Source: Ilumatobacter coccineus YM16-304 (GTDB taxonomy: Bacteria > Actinomycetota > Acidimicrobiia > Acidimicrobiales > Ilumatobacteraceae). From it: a stretch of DNA of 64,000 nt. Shown here one piece after another: positions 1-9,119 of this stretch; the stretch's first letter is position 1; each line of letters opens with the position of its first letter. The DNA is taken from NCBI RefSeq assembly GCF_000348785.1, contig NC_020520.1, positions 3,472,001-3,536,000 of the forward strand, in the 5' to 3' direction. The notes under the pieces were generated by a model. It was given only the letters and a program-made list of their open reading frames with translations, did not search any database and was not told the DNA's origin. A program made the translations under genes and the position numbers.

Positions 1-918
1 CGGATCGCCGGCGAGCTCGCGTTGTGGCCGGCCGATCCGAGCCGCATCTCGAACCGAGTCGACACCTTGCTCGAGACGGTGAGTAGTGCGGTGGCACAGT
101 TGCGACCCAGCGACGAGGAGCGAGCGAGCGGTTCGCCGCTTTGGAAGCACCGGTCGCGGCATCGCCACCTCGAGTGGGTACGCGTGCCCGTCGCCGATCT
201 GAAAGCAGCGGCGGCAGTTGCCGGCGGCACGGTGAACGACGCGTTCATGGCCGGACTCGCCGAGGCCGCATCGCGGTATCACCTCGACCGCGGGGTCGAG
301 ATCGACCACGTGAACTCGAGCTTCGTCTTGAGTACCCGTCACGATTCGAAGGCCGGCGGCAACGCCTTCACGCCGGTGCCGGTGAAGCTCCCGGCCGGAC
401 CGATGTCGATACAAGAGCGCATGTCCACCATCACCGAGACCCTCGCCGAGGCGAAGCAGACCGCGAGCAGGACCGGCGGCATGACCGCCATCTCGGGCGT
501 GGCGAACCTGCTTCCGATCTCGACCGTCACCCAGACGGCACGCGCCGCGGCGTCGCGAATCGACTTCTCGACGTCGAACCTGCGCGGCGCGCCCTTCGAG
601 GTGTACTGCTCCGGGGCGAAGGTGCTGGCGACGATTCCGATGGGCCCGGTAGCCGGCACGGGAGCGAACATCACCGCGCTGTCGCTCGACGGTCAACTCG
701 ACATCGGCATCTTCATCGACCCGGCGGCGATCACCGAGCCCGAGGCCTTCCGTACGGCGATCGAAGCGTCGTTCGCCGACATGTTCGCGGCAGCGGTGCC
801 CGCACCGCGACCGCGCAAGCAGCGTGCTGCCAAGAAGACCGCGACGAAGAAACGAGCGGCGAAGAAGGCCGCAACGAAGAAGACCGCGGCGAAGAAACGA
901 GCTGCCACCAAGAAGTGA
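1..918 (+). CDS. Wax ester synthase/diacylglycerol acyltransferase (WS/DGAT), C-terminal part, with Lys/Ala-rich tail
   Basis: This family esterifies fatty alcohols or diacylglycerol with acyl-CoA and makes storage wax esters or triacylglycerol at the membrane or lipid-droplet surface. The frame is open to base 1, so the N-terminal half with the HHxxxDG active site lies outside the window. The visible part has the typical C-terminal WS/DGAT features: NDAFMAGLAEA, SNLRGAPFEVYCSGAKV near nt 574-630, and GANITALSLDGQLDIG near 663-707. From about nt 805 the protein ends in some 36 residues rich in Lys and Ala (AAKKTATKK-type repeats), like the tail of actinobacterial HupB or histone H1. Such a tail is not normal for the family. 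The family call is firm; the role of the tail is unknown. Confidence 0.85.
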   Translation, partial: RIAGELALWPADPSRISNRVDTLLETVSSAVAQLRPSDEERASGSPLWKHRSRHRHLEWVRVPVADLKAAAAVAGGTVNDAFMAGLAEAASRYHLDRGVEIDHVNSSFVLSTRHDSKAGGNAFTPVPVKLPAGPMSIQERMSTITETLAEAKQTASRTGGMTAISGVANLLPISTVTQTARAAASRIDFSTSNLRGAPFEVYCSGAKVLATIPMGPVAGTGANITALSLDGQLDIGIFIDPAAITEPEAFRTAIEASFADMFAAAVPAPRPRKQRAAKKTATKKRAAKKAATKKTAAKKRAATKK

Positions 919-972
919 TCGGCGAAGCAGCGTGCTGCCGAGCAGGCCGACGCAGCGACGACGTAGCGCTCA

Positions 973-988
973 GCCGAGGTGACTCGGC
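973..988. terminator. GC hairpin between convergent genes
   Basis: The stem GCCGAG/CTCGGC encloses GTGA, a GNRA-type tetraloop. It lies between the stop at 918 and the opposing stop at 993, where a bidirectional terminator is expected. A second small hairpin (GCAGC-GT-GCTGC, 927-938) precedes it. Neither is followed by a U tract, which is common in high-GC actinobacteria. Confidence 0.45.
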
Positions 989-992
989 CCGA

Positions 993-1925
993 TCAGCGTT
1001 CGAGCAGATCGAACAACAGATGCGGATGCGTGAGCGCCACGTGATGGCCGGCGCCGTCGACGTCGACGATCGTCGCCCGGCGAGCGACGGCGGTGAGATG
1101 CGCTCGGTCCCCGATCGGATCGTCGGCGCCACGGAAGACGGTCACCGGCGTGTCGATCGCGAACAGCTCACGCCAGTCGGCGTCGAGCACCAGTTCGTGG
1201 AGCGAACCGTCGAAGGCTTCCCAGGTGTGCAGGCTCGCCCGTCTGCTCACGTCGGTCGGCCAGCGAGGTGAGGCCGCGGCCATCAGCCAGCCGGCGACGC
1301 GGCGGTGTTCACAGTTGAGCCGGCACAGGCGCCTCGACCACTCGTTGTCGGCGACGAGCAGCTTCGTCATGCCGCCCGCTTCGTCGGCGATCTGCTGCGC
1401 GGCGTCGGCCGACTCGTAGACGGGCGGCCCCCAGAGCACCACGCCGGTCGCCCGGTCGGGGTGCCGTTTCGCCCAGGCCAACGCGACCGCGGAGCCCATC
1501 GAGTGCGCTGCGATCAACACGCGCGATCGGCCGGCTCCGAGCGACTCGAGCACCCCGTCGATCGCGTCGACGTGCGCATCGAGGCCGAAGTCGGTGCGGA
1601 GTTCGTCGAGCGAGCGACCGAAGCCGAGCAGGTCGGGCATCACCAGTCGGTGGTCGATCGCTATGCCTTCGTAGATGTCGCCGAAGTAGTCGGCGGTGGC
1701 TCCCAGGCCGTGGAGCACGACGACGACTTCGGGGTCGTCGGGGTGGAGCCGATCGGACGGAGCGCCGCCCTCGAGCATGCCGAGTCCGCCGGTGACGCGA
1801 CCGGGGAACGACGACGGGTTCCACACCTTCACCAGCGGTGAGCGGCGCTGCATTATCTCCCACACGATGAGTGCCGTGATCGCCACGGTGAGCAGCACGA
1901 CGACGACGGTCAGGAACAGCTGCAT
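993..1925 (-). CDS. Membrane-anchored alpha/beta hydrolase
   Basis: This is a 310-residue serine hydrolase of the alpha/beta fold. Residues 3-23 form one hydrophobic helix (LFLTVVVVLLTVAITALIVW) followed by QRR, so the enzyme is probably anchored in the membrane. The core shows the oxyanion segment VVLHGLGA, the nucleophile elbow AHSMGSA with the catalytic Ser, an acid near RGADDPIGD, and the catalytic His in GAGHHVALTHP at the end. The substrate cannot be told from sequence; esterase or lipase activity is likely. It is transcribed alone, divergent from the M23 peptidase gene at 2144. Confidence 0.8.
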   Translation of the reverse strand: MQLFLTVVVVLLTVAITALIVWEIMQRRSPLVKVWNPSSFPGRVTGGLGMLEGGAPSDRLHPDDPEVVVVLHGLGATADYFGDIYEGIAIDHRLVMPDLLGFGRSLDELRTDFGLDAHVDAIDGVLESLGAGRSRVLIAAHSMGSAVALAWAKRHPDRATGVVLWGPPVYESADAAQQIADEAGGMTKLLVADNEWSRRLCRLNCEHRRVAGWLMAAASPRWPTDVSRRASLHTWEAFDGSLHELVLDADWRELFAIDTPVTVFRGADDPIGDRAHLTAVARRATIVDVDGAGHHVALTHPHLLFDLLER

Positions 1926-2143
1926 CGTGCTCGACCCGCCCTCGTCGTCATGGGTTCGATCATCGTTTCGACCCTAACAGCGAAGTACCACATGAGGGTT
2001 TCACGATTTCGTAACAATATGCGATCGACCAGGTGACAACCGCACTTCCGAGTCTTCGCAGCGCCGCGATGGCACCTCGGCGACGGTCGTGACCGGCGGG
2101 ATCGCCACCAATTCGTCATCAACGCGCACTAGCGTCCTGTCGA

Positions 2144-3379
2144 ATGCCTGGCCGGAACCTCACCTCGTCGCGCGCCCTCACGTCGTCGAGCGCGTCGACC
2201 GTTCGCTCGGGACAGCCTCGGCTCGTCGCTGCGCTCGCGCTGTTGGTCGCCGTCACGCTCATCGGCACCACCGCCAACGCCGACCATGGTGACGCCGCTG
2301 CAGCGCAGGCCGCCCGTGAGATCCAAGCCGCTCGCGACGCTGCGAACGCCGCCGCACAGGCGCTGTTCGACGCCGAATCCGAGATCGACACGCTCACCAT
2401 CGACATCGCCCAGGCCGAAGACGACCTCGCGGCCAAGGAGACGTTGCTCGGTGAGATGCAGGAGTCGCTCGAGTACGAGGCCGTCCGACGCTTCGTCGGT
2501 TCCGGCGCCGAGGACTTCCCGCTGATGATCGACATCAGTGGCGCCAACGACGAGCTGTACGTCGAGGTGCTCGCGTCCGTCTCGACCGAGACCGTCGTGG
2601 TCGATCTCGACGATCTCGACCTGGCGATCAAGGAGACGAACGAGGCTCGCGACGCGCTCGCCGCGCAGAAGGCGTCGGCCGAGGCCGCCAAGACGAACTA
2701 CGTCGCGCTCGAAGAGGCCGCCGAGGCTCGCATCGTCGAACTCCAGGAGATCGAAGCGCAACGCCTCGTCGACGAAGCGGTCGAGCACGAGCTCGAACGG
2801 CAGCGCCGTGAACGGGCGGCCCGTGAGGCTGCCGAGGCGGCGGCCGCAGCCGAAGCCGCGGAGCGGCAGGCCGCAGCCGCGGCCTCGTCGAGCAGCGGCT
2901 CGTCGAGCTCGTCGGGCAGTGGTTCATCGAGTGGTTCGTCGGGCGGTGGCTCCTCGACCGGTGCGTCGCCGGCCCCCAGCCAACCCGTCGCACGCAACAA
3001 CATGGTGTGCCCGATGCGCGGCTCCTACGCGTTCGCCGACACCTGGGGAGCAGCACGCTCCGGCGGGCGCAGCCACCAGGGCGTCGACATGATCTCGCCG
3101 ACCGGCACGCCGATCATCGCCGTCGAGTCCGGCTCGGTTCGCTTCTCCCAGAACCGACTGGGCGGAAACGCCGCGTGGGTCACCGGCAACAGCGGCACGA
3201 AGTACTACTACGCCCACATGAGCAGCTACGAGGGGTCGAGTCGCAGCGTGTCACAAGGCGAAGTGATCGGCTACAACGGTCAGACCGGCAACGCCGGCAC
3301 GCCGCACCTGCACTTCGAAGTGCACCCGGGCGGGGGCCGAGCGGTCAACCCGTACCCGTACGTCGCCGCCGTCTGCTGA
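2144..3379 (+). CDS. Secreted M23-family peptidoglycan hydrolase with coiled coil
   Basis: The protein (411 aa) is predicted to cut peptide bonds in peptidoglycan outside the cell. Residues about 28-46 form a signal peptide core ([20 protein letters not shown]) followed by DHG. Residues 50-240 are charged and Ala-rich with heptad character, a coiled coil like those in EnvC/NlpD and RipA-type proteins. A Ser/Gly linker follows at about 248-270. The C-terminal LytM domain keeps the zinc ligands and catalytic His: SHQGVD near residue 311, YYAHMS, and HLHFEVH near 388. All metal ligands are present, so it should be active rather than an activator. It probably acts in cell separation. Confidence 0.88.
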   Translation: MPGRNLTSSRALTSSSASTVRSGQPRLVAALALLVAVTLIGTTANADHGDAAAAQAAREIQAARDAANAAAQALFDAESEIDTLTIDIAQAEDDLAAKETLLGEMQESLEYEAVRRFVGSGAEDFPLMIDISGANDELYVEVLASVSTETVVVDLDDLDLAIKETNEARDALAAQKASAEAAKTNYVALEEAAEARIVELQEIEAQRLVDEAVEHELERQRRERAAREAAEAAAAAEAAERQAAAAASSSSGSSSSSGSGSSSGSSGGGSSTGASPAPSQPVARNNMVCPMRGSYAFADTWGAARSGGRSHQGVDMISPTGTPIIAVESGSVRFSQNRLGGNAAWVTGNSGTKYYYAHMSSYEGSSRSVSQGEVIGYNGQTGNAGTPHLHFEVHPGGGRAVNPYPYVAAVC

Positions 3380-3425
3380 CCCCGACGTGTCGCACCCCAT
3401 GTCCGAGACCGGTCATGATGGCACG

Positions 3426-5039
3426 ATGCCCGACAACGTCGTCGTCGTTCTGCTCGACTCGCTCAACCGGCACATGGTGGGCGCGTACGGTGGCACCGAG
3501 TTCGCCACGCCGAACCTCGACCGGTTCGCCGCACGATCGCAGCGCTTCACGAACCACGTGACCGGGTCGCTTCCGTGCATGCCGGCGCGCCACGACATTC
3601 TCTGCGGGGCCCTCGACTTCCTGTGGAAGCCGTGGGGATCGATCGAACTGTGGGAGGAGTCGATCACCGCGGCGCTCCGACGGTCCGGGGTGACGACGAT
3701 GCTCGTCTCCGACCATCCTCACCTCTTCGAGACCGGCGGCGAGAACTACCACACCGATTTCGGTGGTTGGGACTACGTCCGCGGCCACGAAGGAGACCCA
3801 TGGCGGACGACGATCGATCCGTCGGCGATCGGGAGTCCGTCGCTGCCGGCCGCCCGTGACGGCGGTTGGTTCCTCCGCGAACGGTTCGGCGTCGACGGTG
3901 ATCGCTTCGGCCGGCGCCACTATGACGACGCCCGCACCTGGTTTCGCAGCGAAGACGACCTTCCCGGTCCGGCCACGATGCGATCGGCGACCGACTGGAT
4001 CCGGCGCGAGGCGCCGGCGCACGAACGATGGATGCTGTTCGTCGACGAGTTCGACCCGCACGAACCCTTCGACACTACGGAGCCGTGGGCGTCGATGTAC
4101 GACGACCCCGACGACCCATGGGGCGACGACCCACGGCTGATCTGGCCGCCGTACACGGTCGGCGGGGTCACCACCGGTGCGCTGACGCCACGCCAGGCTC
4201 GCCACATCCGAGCGAACTACGGCGCCAAGCTGTCGATGATCGACCACCACTTCGGACGGTTGCTCGACCAACTCGACACCGACGATCTGTGGGACACGAC
4301 CGCGGTGATCGTGTGCACCGACCACGGTCACTATCTCGGCGACGAGCGCACCGCCGGCCGAGCCGGGGAAGAACAGCGCCACGACATCTGGGGCAAACCG
4401 ATGGTCCCCCAGTTCGAGCCGCTCGGCCACACACCGCTGATGATCCACTGGCCCGGAGCCGACGCCGGCACGTGCGACGCGCTCACCACCAACGTCGACC
4501 TCAACGCAACGATCGCCGACGCATTCGGGGTGACGATGCAACATCGCACCCACGGACGATCGATGGCGCCGCTGCTCGACGGCACCGCGACCTCCATCCG
4601 CGAGTGGGCGATCGGCGGCGTGTTCGGCAACTGGGTGCAGGTCACCGACGGACGCCACAAGTACGCGCGGGCGCCGGTCGACGAGAACTTCCCGATGTCG
4701 ATGTGGTCGAACCGCTGGTCGACCATGCCGGTCAGTGGCGTCGGCGTCGCGGACTTCGCCTCGTTCCCCAAACCCGACCGGCGGGCGCAACTCGACTTCA
4801 TGCCGGGCTCCGAGGTTCCGGTCATCCGCCAGCCGTTCGAACCGGGCGACACGATCCCGTTCTGGGCCGGCGGGGCGAACGCCATCGGCCAACACCATCT
4901 CTACGACGTCGTCGACGACCCCGACGAGGCCGAGAACCGGTGCGGCGAGCGAACCGAATCCGAGATGATCGATCTCCTGCGAACCGCACTCGCCGACGTC
5001 GAAGCCCCGAGCGACCAGTTGGCACGCCTGGGGCTCTGA
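3426..5039 (+). CDS. Type I (Cys-type) sulfatase 1
   Basis: This is a formylglycine-dependent sulfatase (537 aa) that hydrolyses sulfate esters or sulfamates. The N-terminal strand DNVVVVLLDSLN gives the first metal Asp. The maturation motif CMPAR starts at Cys51, which a formylglycine-generating enzyme would oxidise; none is encoded in this window. CTDHGHYLGD supplies the C-terminal metal and catalytic residues. No signal peptide is seen, so it is probably cytoplasmic. ATG 3426 was chosen because the fold starts directly after it; in-frame starts at 3387 (GTG) and 3399 (ATG) add only polar residues. The substrate is unknown; length and layout resemble heparan or sulfoglucosamine-type sulfatases. 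Confidence 0.85.
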   Translation: MPDNVVVVLLDSLNRHMVGAYGGTEFATPNLDRFAARSQRFTNHVTGSLPCMPARHDILCGALDFLWKPWGSIELWEESITAALRRSGVTTMLVSDHPHLFETGGENYHTDFGGWDYVRGHEGDPWRTTIDPSAIGSPSLPAARDGGWFLRERFGVDGDRFGRRHYDDARTWFRSEDDLPGPATMRSATDWIRREAPAHERWMLFVDEFDPHEPFDTTEPWASMYDDPDDPWGDDPRLIWPPYTVGGVTTGALTPRQARHIRANYGAKLSMIDHHFGRLLDQLDTDDLWDTTAVIVCTDHGHYLGDERTAGRAGEEQRHDIWGKPMVPQFEPLGHTPLMIHWPGADAGTCDALTTNVDLNATIADAFGVTMQHRTHGRSMAPLLDGTATSIREWAIGGVFGNWVQVTDGRHKYARAPVDENFPMSMWSNRWSTMPVSGVGVADFASFPKPDRRAQLDFMPGSEVPVIRQPFEPGDTIPFWAGGANAIGQHHLYDVVDDPDEAENRCGERTESEMIDLLRTALADVEAPSDQLARLGL

Positions 5040-5143
5040 CCGTCGCGTCGCTGATCAGCCTGCTCGCGCGATCTGGCGTCACGGGTTCGTGAACAACGCG
5101 ATCGGAAGCGAGAATCGACGCGTCGGTTTGGCACGATGTACGA

Positions 5144-6106
5144 ATGCAGGAACGCACATTGCCGATCGTTGCCGAAGGATTGCAGCGGCACTTCGGCTCG
5201 GGGGACGACATCGTCAAGGCGGTCGACGGCGTCGACCTCAAGATCGAACCCGGAGAGATCTTCGGGTTCCTCGGCCCGAACGGTGCCGGCAAGTCGACCA
5301 CGGTGAGGATGCTCACCACGCTGCTGCGTCCGACAGGAGGCGTCGGTCGGGTCGCCGGTTTCGACGTCGTGACCGAGGCCGACAGCGTGCGCCGCAACAT
5401 CGGCGTCGCCCTCCAGGACGCGGCGATCGACCCGCTGATGACGGGCACCGAACTCCTCCGCCTGCAAGCCGTGCTGTACGGCCTCCCGAAGGCGCAACAC
5501 CACACCAAGGCGGGTGAACTGCTCGAACGGGTCGGACTCACCGCGGCGGGCGACCGGCGCGTCGGCACGTACTCGGGCGGCATGCGCCGACGCCTCGACC
5601 TGGCGCTGTCGCTCATCCACGAACCGTCGGTGCTGTTCCTCGACGAGCCGACGACGGGGCTCGATCCGATGAGCCGGATCTCCCTCTGGGAGGAGATCCG
5701 CCGCCTCAACAACGACGGCACCACCGTGCTGCTCACCACGCAGTACCTCGAAGAAGCCGACCAGTTGGCCGAGCGGATCGCCATCATCGATCACGGCGTG
5801 ATCGTGCGCAAGGGTCGACCCGCCGAGTTGAAGGCCGAAGTCGGCTCACCCACCCTGTTCGTGACCGTCGACGAGAGTTCGAAGGAGGTGGCGACCGAAC
5901 GCCTCGCCACGTTCGGCGAGCTCCGGCCGAGCGCCGAGGGCAAACTCGGCGTGGGACTCACCGACGGTCCGAGTGGCGTGTCGAGCGTGGTCCGCGATCT
6001 CGACGACCGTGGCATCACGGTGCGCAACCTCGAACTCCACGAGCCGAGCCTCGACGACGTGTTCGCCGAAGCGACCGGGTACCGCCTCGAAGGCGCCGAG
6101 GGCTGA
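5144..6106 (+). CDS. ABC transporter ATP-binding protein, DrrA type
   Basis: This 320-residue ATPase energises the exporter formed with the two permeases that follow. Walker A is GPNGAGKST (about residues 45-53), the signature is YSGGMRRRLDLA, Walker B is VLFLDEPTTGLD, and the switch region reads TTQYLEEADQLA. The Gln-Tyr in place of His-Asp at the H-loop and the C-terminal extension of about 90 residues are typical of the daunorubicin-resistance (DrrA) group. The next gene starts 4 bases after the stop. The cargo is unknown; relatives move drugs, lipids or antibiotics. Confidence 0.9.
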   Translation: MQERTLPIVAEGLQRHFGSGDDIVKAVDGVDLKIEPGEIFGFLGPNGAGKSTTVRMLTTLLRPTGGVGRVAGFDVVTEADSVRRNIGVALQDAAIDPLMTGTELLRLQAVLYGLPKAQHHTKAGELLERVGLTAAGDRRVGTYSGGMRRRLDLALSLIHEPSVLFLDEPTTGLDPMSRISLWEEIRRLNNDGTTVLLTTQYLEEADQLAERIAIIDHGVIVRKGRPAELKAEVGSPTLFVTVDESSKEVATERLATFGELRPSAEGKLGVGLTDGPSGVSSVVRDLDDRGITVRNLELHEPSLDDVFAEATGYRLEGAEG

Positions 6107-6110
6107 TCGC

Positions 6111-6929
6111 ATGACGACCACCCTCGCCCCGACCACCGGGCGCCGAGCGATGTCGACGTCGACCGTCGCACAGACCTGGGCGATGTCGGTTCGCTCGATG
6201 CAGTCGCTGGTCCGGCAGCCGGCGCTCGTCGTGCCGTCGCTGATCTTCCCGCTGTTCTTCGCCGCCCTCGGCACCTCGTCGTTCTCGCGGGCCACTGACC
6301 TCCCTGGCTTCCCCGCCGTCGACTCGTACCTCGACTTCGCCCTCGCCGGCGCGATCGTCCAGGGCATTCTCTTCGGCTCGACGACCGGTGCGACGGCACT
6401 CGCCACCGACATCGAGAACGGGTTCTTCGATCGGCTGCTCGCCTCGCCGTCGACCCGCACCGGCATCATCGTCGGGCGTATGGCCGGCGGCATGGCCTAC
6501 GGCGCGTTCCAATCGCTCTTCTTCGTGCTCGTGCTGCTGCCGTTCGGGTTGAGCGTGAAGGGCGGCATCGGGGGCGTGCTCGGCCTGATGGTCGCCGGGA
6601 CCGTGCTCGCGCTCGCCGTCGGTGCGCTGATGGCCGCCATGGCGCTGCTCACCGGATCGTCGGAAGCGGTGCAGGGCGCGTTCCCACTGCTCTTCATCGG
6701 ATTGTTCTTCTCGTCGGCGTTCTTCCCGCGAGAGACGATGAGCGGCGTCTACGGCCGGATGGCCGACTTCAATCCGATCTCGTATCTCGTCGAAGGGATG
6801 CGTGACCTCGTGATCGAGGGCGTCTCCGCCTCGGCGCTCGCCCGGGCGATTCTCGTCCCGGCTGCGCTCTCGGTGTTCACGATCATGCTGTCGCTGCGAG
6901 CGCTCAAGCGTCGGCTGGGGGCGTCATGA
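6111..6929 (+). CDS. ABC-2 type transporter permease
   Basis: This is the first membrane subunit of the DrrAB-like exporter (272 aa). It has about six hydrophobic segments, among them ALVVPSLIFPLFFAALG, LFFVLVLLPFGL and LLFIGLFFSSAFF. The stretch GFFDRLLASPSTR and the ending FNPISYLVEGMRDL are characteristic of the ABC-2/DrrB family. ATG 6111 lies 4 bases after the ATPase stop. The gene ends in a 4-base ATGA overlap with the next permease, so the three genes form one operon. Confidence 0.88.
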   Translation: MTTTLAPTTGRRAMSTSTVAQTWAMSVRSMQSLVRQPALVVPSLIFPLFFAALGTSSFSRATDLPGFPAVDSYLDFALAGAIVQGILFGSTTGATALATDIENGFFDRLLASPSTRTGIIVGRMAGGMAYGAFQSLFFVLVLLPFGLSVKGGIGGVLGLMVAGTVLALAVGALMAAMALLTGSSEAVQGAFPLLFIGLFFSSAFFPRETMSGVYGRMADFNPISYLVEGMRDLVIEGVSASALARAILVPAALSVFTIMLSLRALKRRLGAS

Positions 6930-7747
6930 CCACCACCGAGACCGCCCGGTCGGCTCGCCCGCTCAACACCCGACGGACTCCGGCGTTCGCGGCTGCGGTC
7001 GGCCTCGCCCGGCGCAGCATCGTCAACATCACGCGGCTGCCGTCTGCCTTCCTGCCGTCGATCCTGATGCCGGTCTTCCAGTCGATCGCGTTCGCCGGCA
7101 CCTTCTTCGCCATCATCCAGATTCCCGGCTTCCCCACCGATCGCTCGATCAACTGGTTCCTCCCGCTCGGCACGCTGATGGGTTCGGGGTTCGCCGGCAT
7201 CGGCATCGGTTTCGCGACGATCCGCGACCTCGAGACCGGCTTCTACGACCGAATCCGGCTCACCCCGGCACCGCGCTCGTCGCTGATCACCGGTCCGCTG
7301 ATGGCCGCACTGGCTCGCTCCGCGATCGTCACCACCATCGTGGTCATCGTCGGCGTGTGCTTCGGTGCCCGTCCGACGCACGGCTTGTACGGATTGCTGT
7401 TCCTCTACATCGCCGGGCTCGGTATCGCTGCGCTCGGCACCGGGTGGGGACTCGCGTTGGCGTTCCGCTTCGGCGACATGCGCGCTGCCGCGATCATGCA
7501 GCTCACGTTCTTCCTGATGATCTTCCTGACCGACGCGCAGACGCCGCTCTTCATCATGGACGGCTGGCTCGAGGCGGTGGCCCGAGTCAACCCGTTCACC
7601 AACATCATCCGCCTCGCCCGACTCGGCTGGCTCGATGCACCGATCACCTGGGATCGCATCTGGGGCGGACTGGTCGCGCTGGCGGCGATCACCGGACTCA
7701 CCCTGCTCTTCGCTCGCCGCTCGCTCGACCGGCTGAGCGACAACTGA
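6926..7747 (+). CDS. ABC-2 type transporter permease
   Basis: This is the second membrane subunit (273 aa) of the same exporter and a paralogue of the preceding permease. It has the corresponding cytosolic motif GFYDRIRLTPAPRSSL and the late motif ARVNPFTNIIRLARLGWL, with six hydrophobic segments between them. Start and upstream stop overlap by four bases. The operon probably ends at the palindrome at 7751-7779. Confidence 0.88.
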   Translation: MTTTETARSARPLNTRRTPAFAAAVGLARRSIVNITRLPSAFLPSILMPVFQSIAFAGTFFAIIQIPGFPTDRSINWFLPLGTLMGSGFAGIGIGFATIRDLETGFYDRIRLTPAPRSSLITGPLMAALARSAIVTTIVVIVGVCFGARPTHGLYGLLFLYIAGLGIAALGTGWGLALAFRFGDMRAAAIMQLTFFLMIFLTDAQTPLFIMDGWLEAVARVNPFTNIIRLARLGWLDAPITWDRIWGGLVALAAITGLTLLFARRSLDRLSDN

Positions 7748-7750
7748 CCC

Positions 7751-7779
7751 GGACGGTTTGTCTCAGAGACAAACCGTCC
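7751..7779. terminator. Perfect 14-bp palindrome after the ABC exporter operon
   Basis: The arms GGACGGTTTGTCTC and GAGACAAACCGTCC are exact reverse complements around a single A at 7765. They sit 3 bases after the permease stop and 45 bases before the LLM oxidoreductase start. As RNA the apical bases would open and leave a stem of about 12 bp. A terminator is most likely; with a nearly seamless dyad it could also be an operator for the gene at 7824. Confidence 0.6.
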
Positions 7780-7823
7780 GCTTCGTGTACGAGACGGCGA
7801 CCGGCATGTGATCTGCTGGGGGC

Positions 7824-9068
7824 ATGAGATTCGGGATCTTCTACGAGCACCAGTTGCCCAAACCGTGGACCGACGACGCCGAGTACCGGTTGCTGCAGGA
7901 AGCCCTCGACCAGGTCGAACTCGCCGACCGGCTCGGCTTCGACTACGCGTGGGAGGTCGAACACCACTTCCTCGACGAGTACTCCCACTCGTCGGCACCC
8001 GAGGTCTTCCTCGCTGCGGCCGCGGCCAGAACGAAGCACATCCGACTCGGGCACGGCATCCGCCAGGTGATCCCGAACTACAACCACCCGGCCCGCACCG
8101 CCGAAGGGTTGGCGACGCTCGACCTGATCTCCGACGGCCGCGTCGACTTCGGCATCGGTGAAGGCGCCACCCGTATGGAGTTGCACGGATTCGACATCCC
8201 GGCCAAGCACAAGCGGGCGATGTCGCTCGAGGCCGCCGAGCAGGTCGCGAACATGATGGTGCTCGACCCGTACCCAGGGTTCGAGTCGGAGTTCTTTTCG
8301 ATGCCGTGCCGCAACGTGCTCCCCAAGCCGCGCCAGAAGCCGCACCCACCGATGTGGATGGCATGCACCAACCGCGACACGATCAAGGTCGCAGCGCGCA
8401 ACGGCATCGGAGCACTCGCCTTCAGCTTCATCGACCCCGACGAAGCCAAGGCTTGGTCGGAGATCTACTACGGCATCATCGCGTCCGACGAGTGCGTGCC
8501 GCTCGGCCATTCGGTCAACGCCAACCTCGCGATGGTGACCGGGTTCTCGATGCACGAGGACCGCGAGACCGCGATTCGCAACGGTCGCGAAGGCTTCGAG
8601 TTCTTCGGCTACGCGATGCGGTCGCTGGTCGCCACCGACCAGGTACCGGGTCGAACCACGCTGTGGGACGACTTCCAGGCTGGCCGTGACCCGGCCACCG
8701 AAGCCGCTCGTGTAGCGGCAGCGATCGAGGCAGGCGACGACTACGCGAGCTGCATCGGCACGCCCGACGATGCTCGTCGCTACCTGCGCGAACTCGCCGA
8801 GGTCGGTGTCGACCAGGTGATCTTCATTCAGCAGGCCGGGCGCAACCAGCACGACGACATCTGCGCCTCACTCGAGATGTTCGCCGTCGAGGTCCTCCCC
8901 GAGTTCACGGCCGGCCGAGCCGACCGCGAGGCCGCGAAGCAGGAACGTCTCGCTCCGCACATCGCGGCTGCCCTCGCTCGTAAGCAGTGGATGCAGCCGT
9001 TGGCCGATGCCGACATCCCGGTCGTCGAGGCCTCCCGTAAGAACTTCACGCCGCGCCCTGTCGGCTGA
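7824..9068 (+). CDS. LLM class flavin-dependent monooxygenase/oxidoreductase
   Basis: The 414-residue protein belongs to the bacterial luciferase-like TIM-barrel family that uses FMNH2 or F420 supplied by a separate reductase. Family marks are the start MRFGIFYEHQLP, ADRLGFDYAWEVEHHF, the strand KHIRLGHGI followed by a turn, and the segment LDLISDGRVDFGIGEG. The length suits the alkanal monooxygenase-like branch, with a C-terminal extension of about 60 residues. The substrate is unknown. It is monocistronic, convergent with the gene at 9120. Confidence 0.85.
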   Translation: MRFGIFYEHQLPKPWTDDAEYRLLQEALDQVELADRLGFDYAWEVEHHFLDEYSHSSAPEVFLAAAAARTKHIRLGHGIRQVIPNYNHPARTAEGLATLDLISDGRVDFGIGEGATRMELHGFDIPAKHKRAMSLEAAEQVANMMVLDPYPGFESEFFSMPCRNVLPKPRQKPHPPMWMACTNRDTIKVAARNGIGALAFSFIDPDEAKAWSEIYYGIIASDECVPLGHSVNANLAMVTGFSMHEDRETAIRNGREGFEFFGYAMRSLVATDQVPGRTTLWDDFQAGRDPATEAARVAAAIEAGDDYASCIGTPDDARRYLRELAEVGVDQVIFIQQAGRNQHDDICASLEMFAVEVLPEFTAGRADREAAKQERLAPHIAAALARKQWMQPLADADIPVVEASRKNFTPRPVG

Positions 9069-9119
9069 TGCCGCACCGAGCGTCGGCACGGTAGGTGGCG
9101 TTCGAGTTTGGGGGCTGGG

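Noticed and set aside
1926-2143. Possible c-di-AMP (ydaO-type) riboswitch before the M23 peptidase gene
   Set aside because: Such elements precede many actinobacterial cell-wall hydrolases, but I could not find the conserved core here, only an AT-richer patch near 2000-2025.
3345-4898. A 517-codon open frame opposite sulfatase 1
   Set aside because: It has Arg/Val-rich composition without motifs and lies fully antisense to a gene with an intact active site. Long antisense frames are normal at this GC content.
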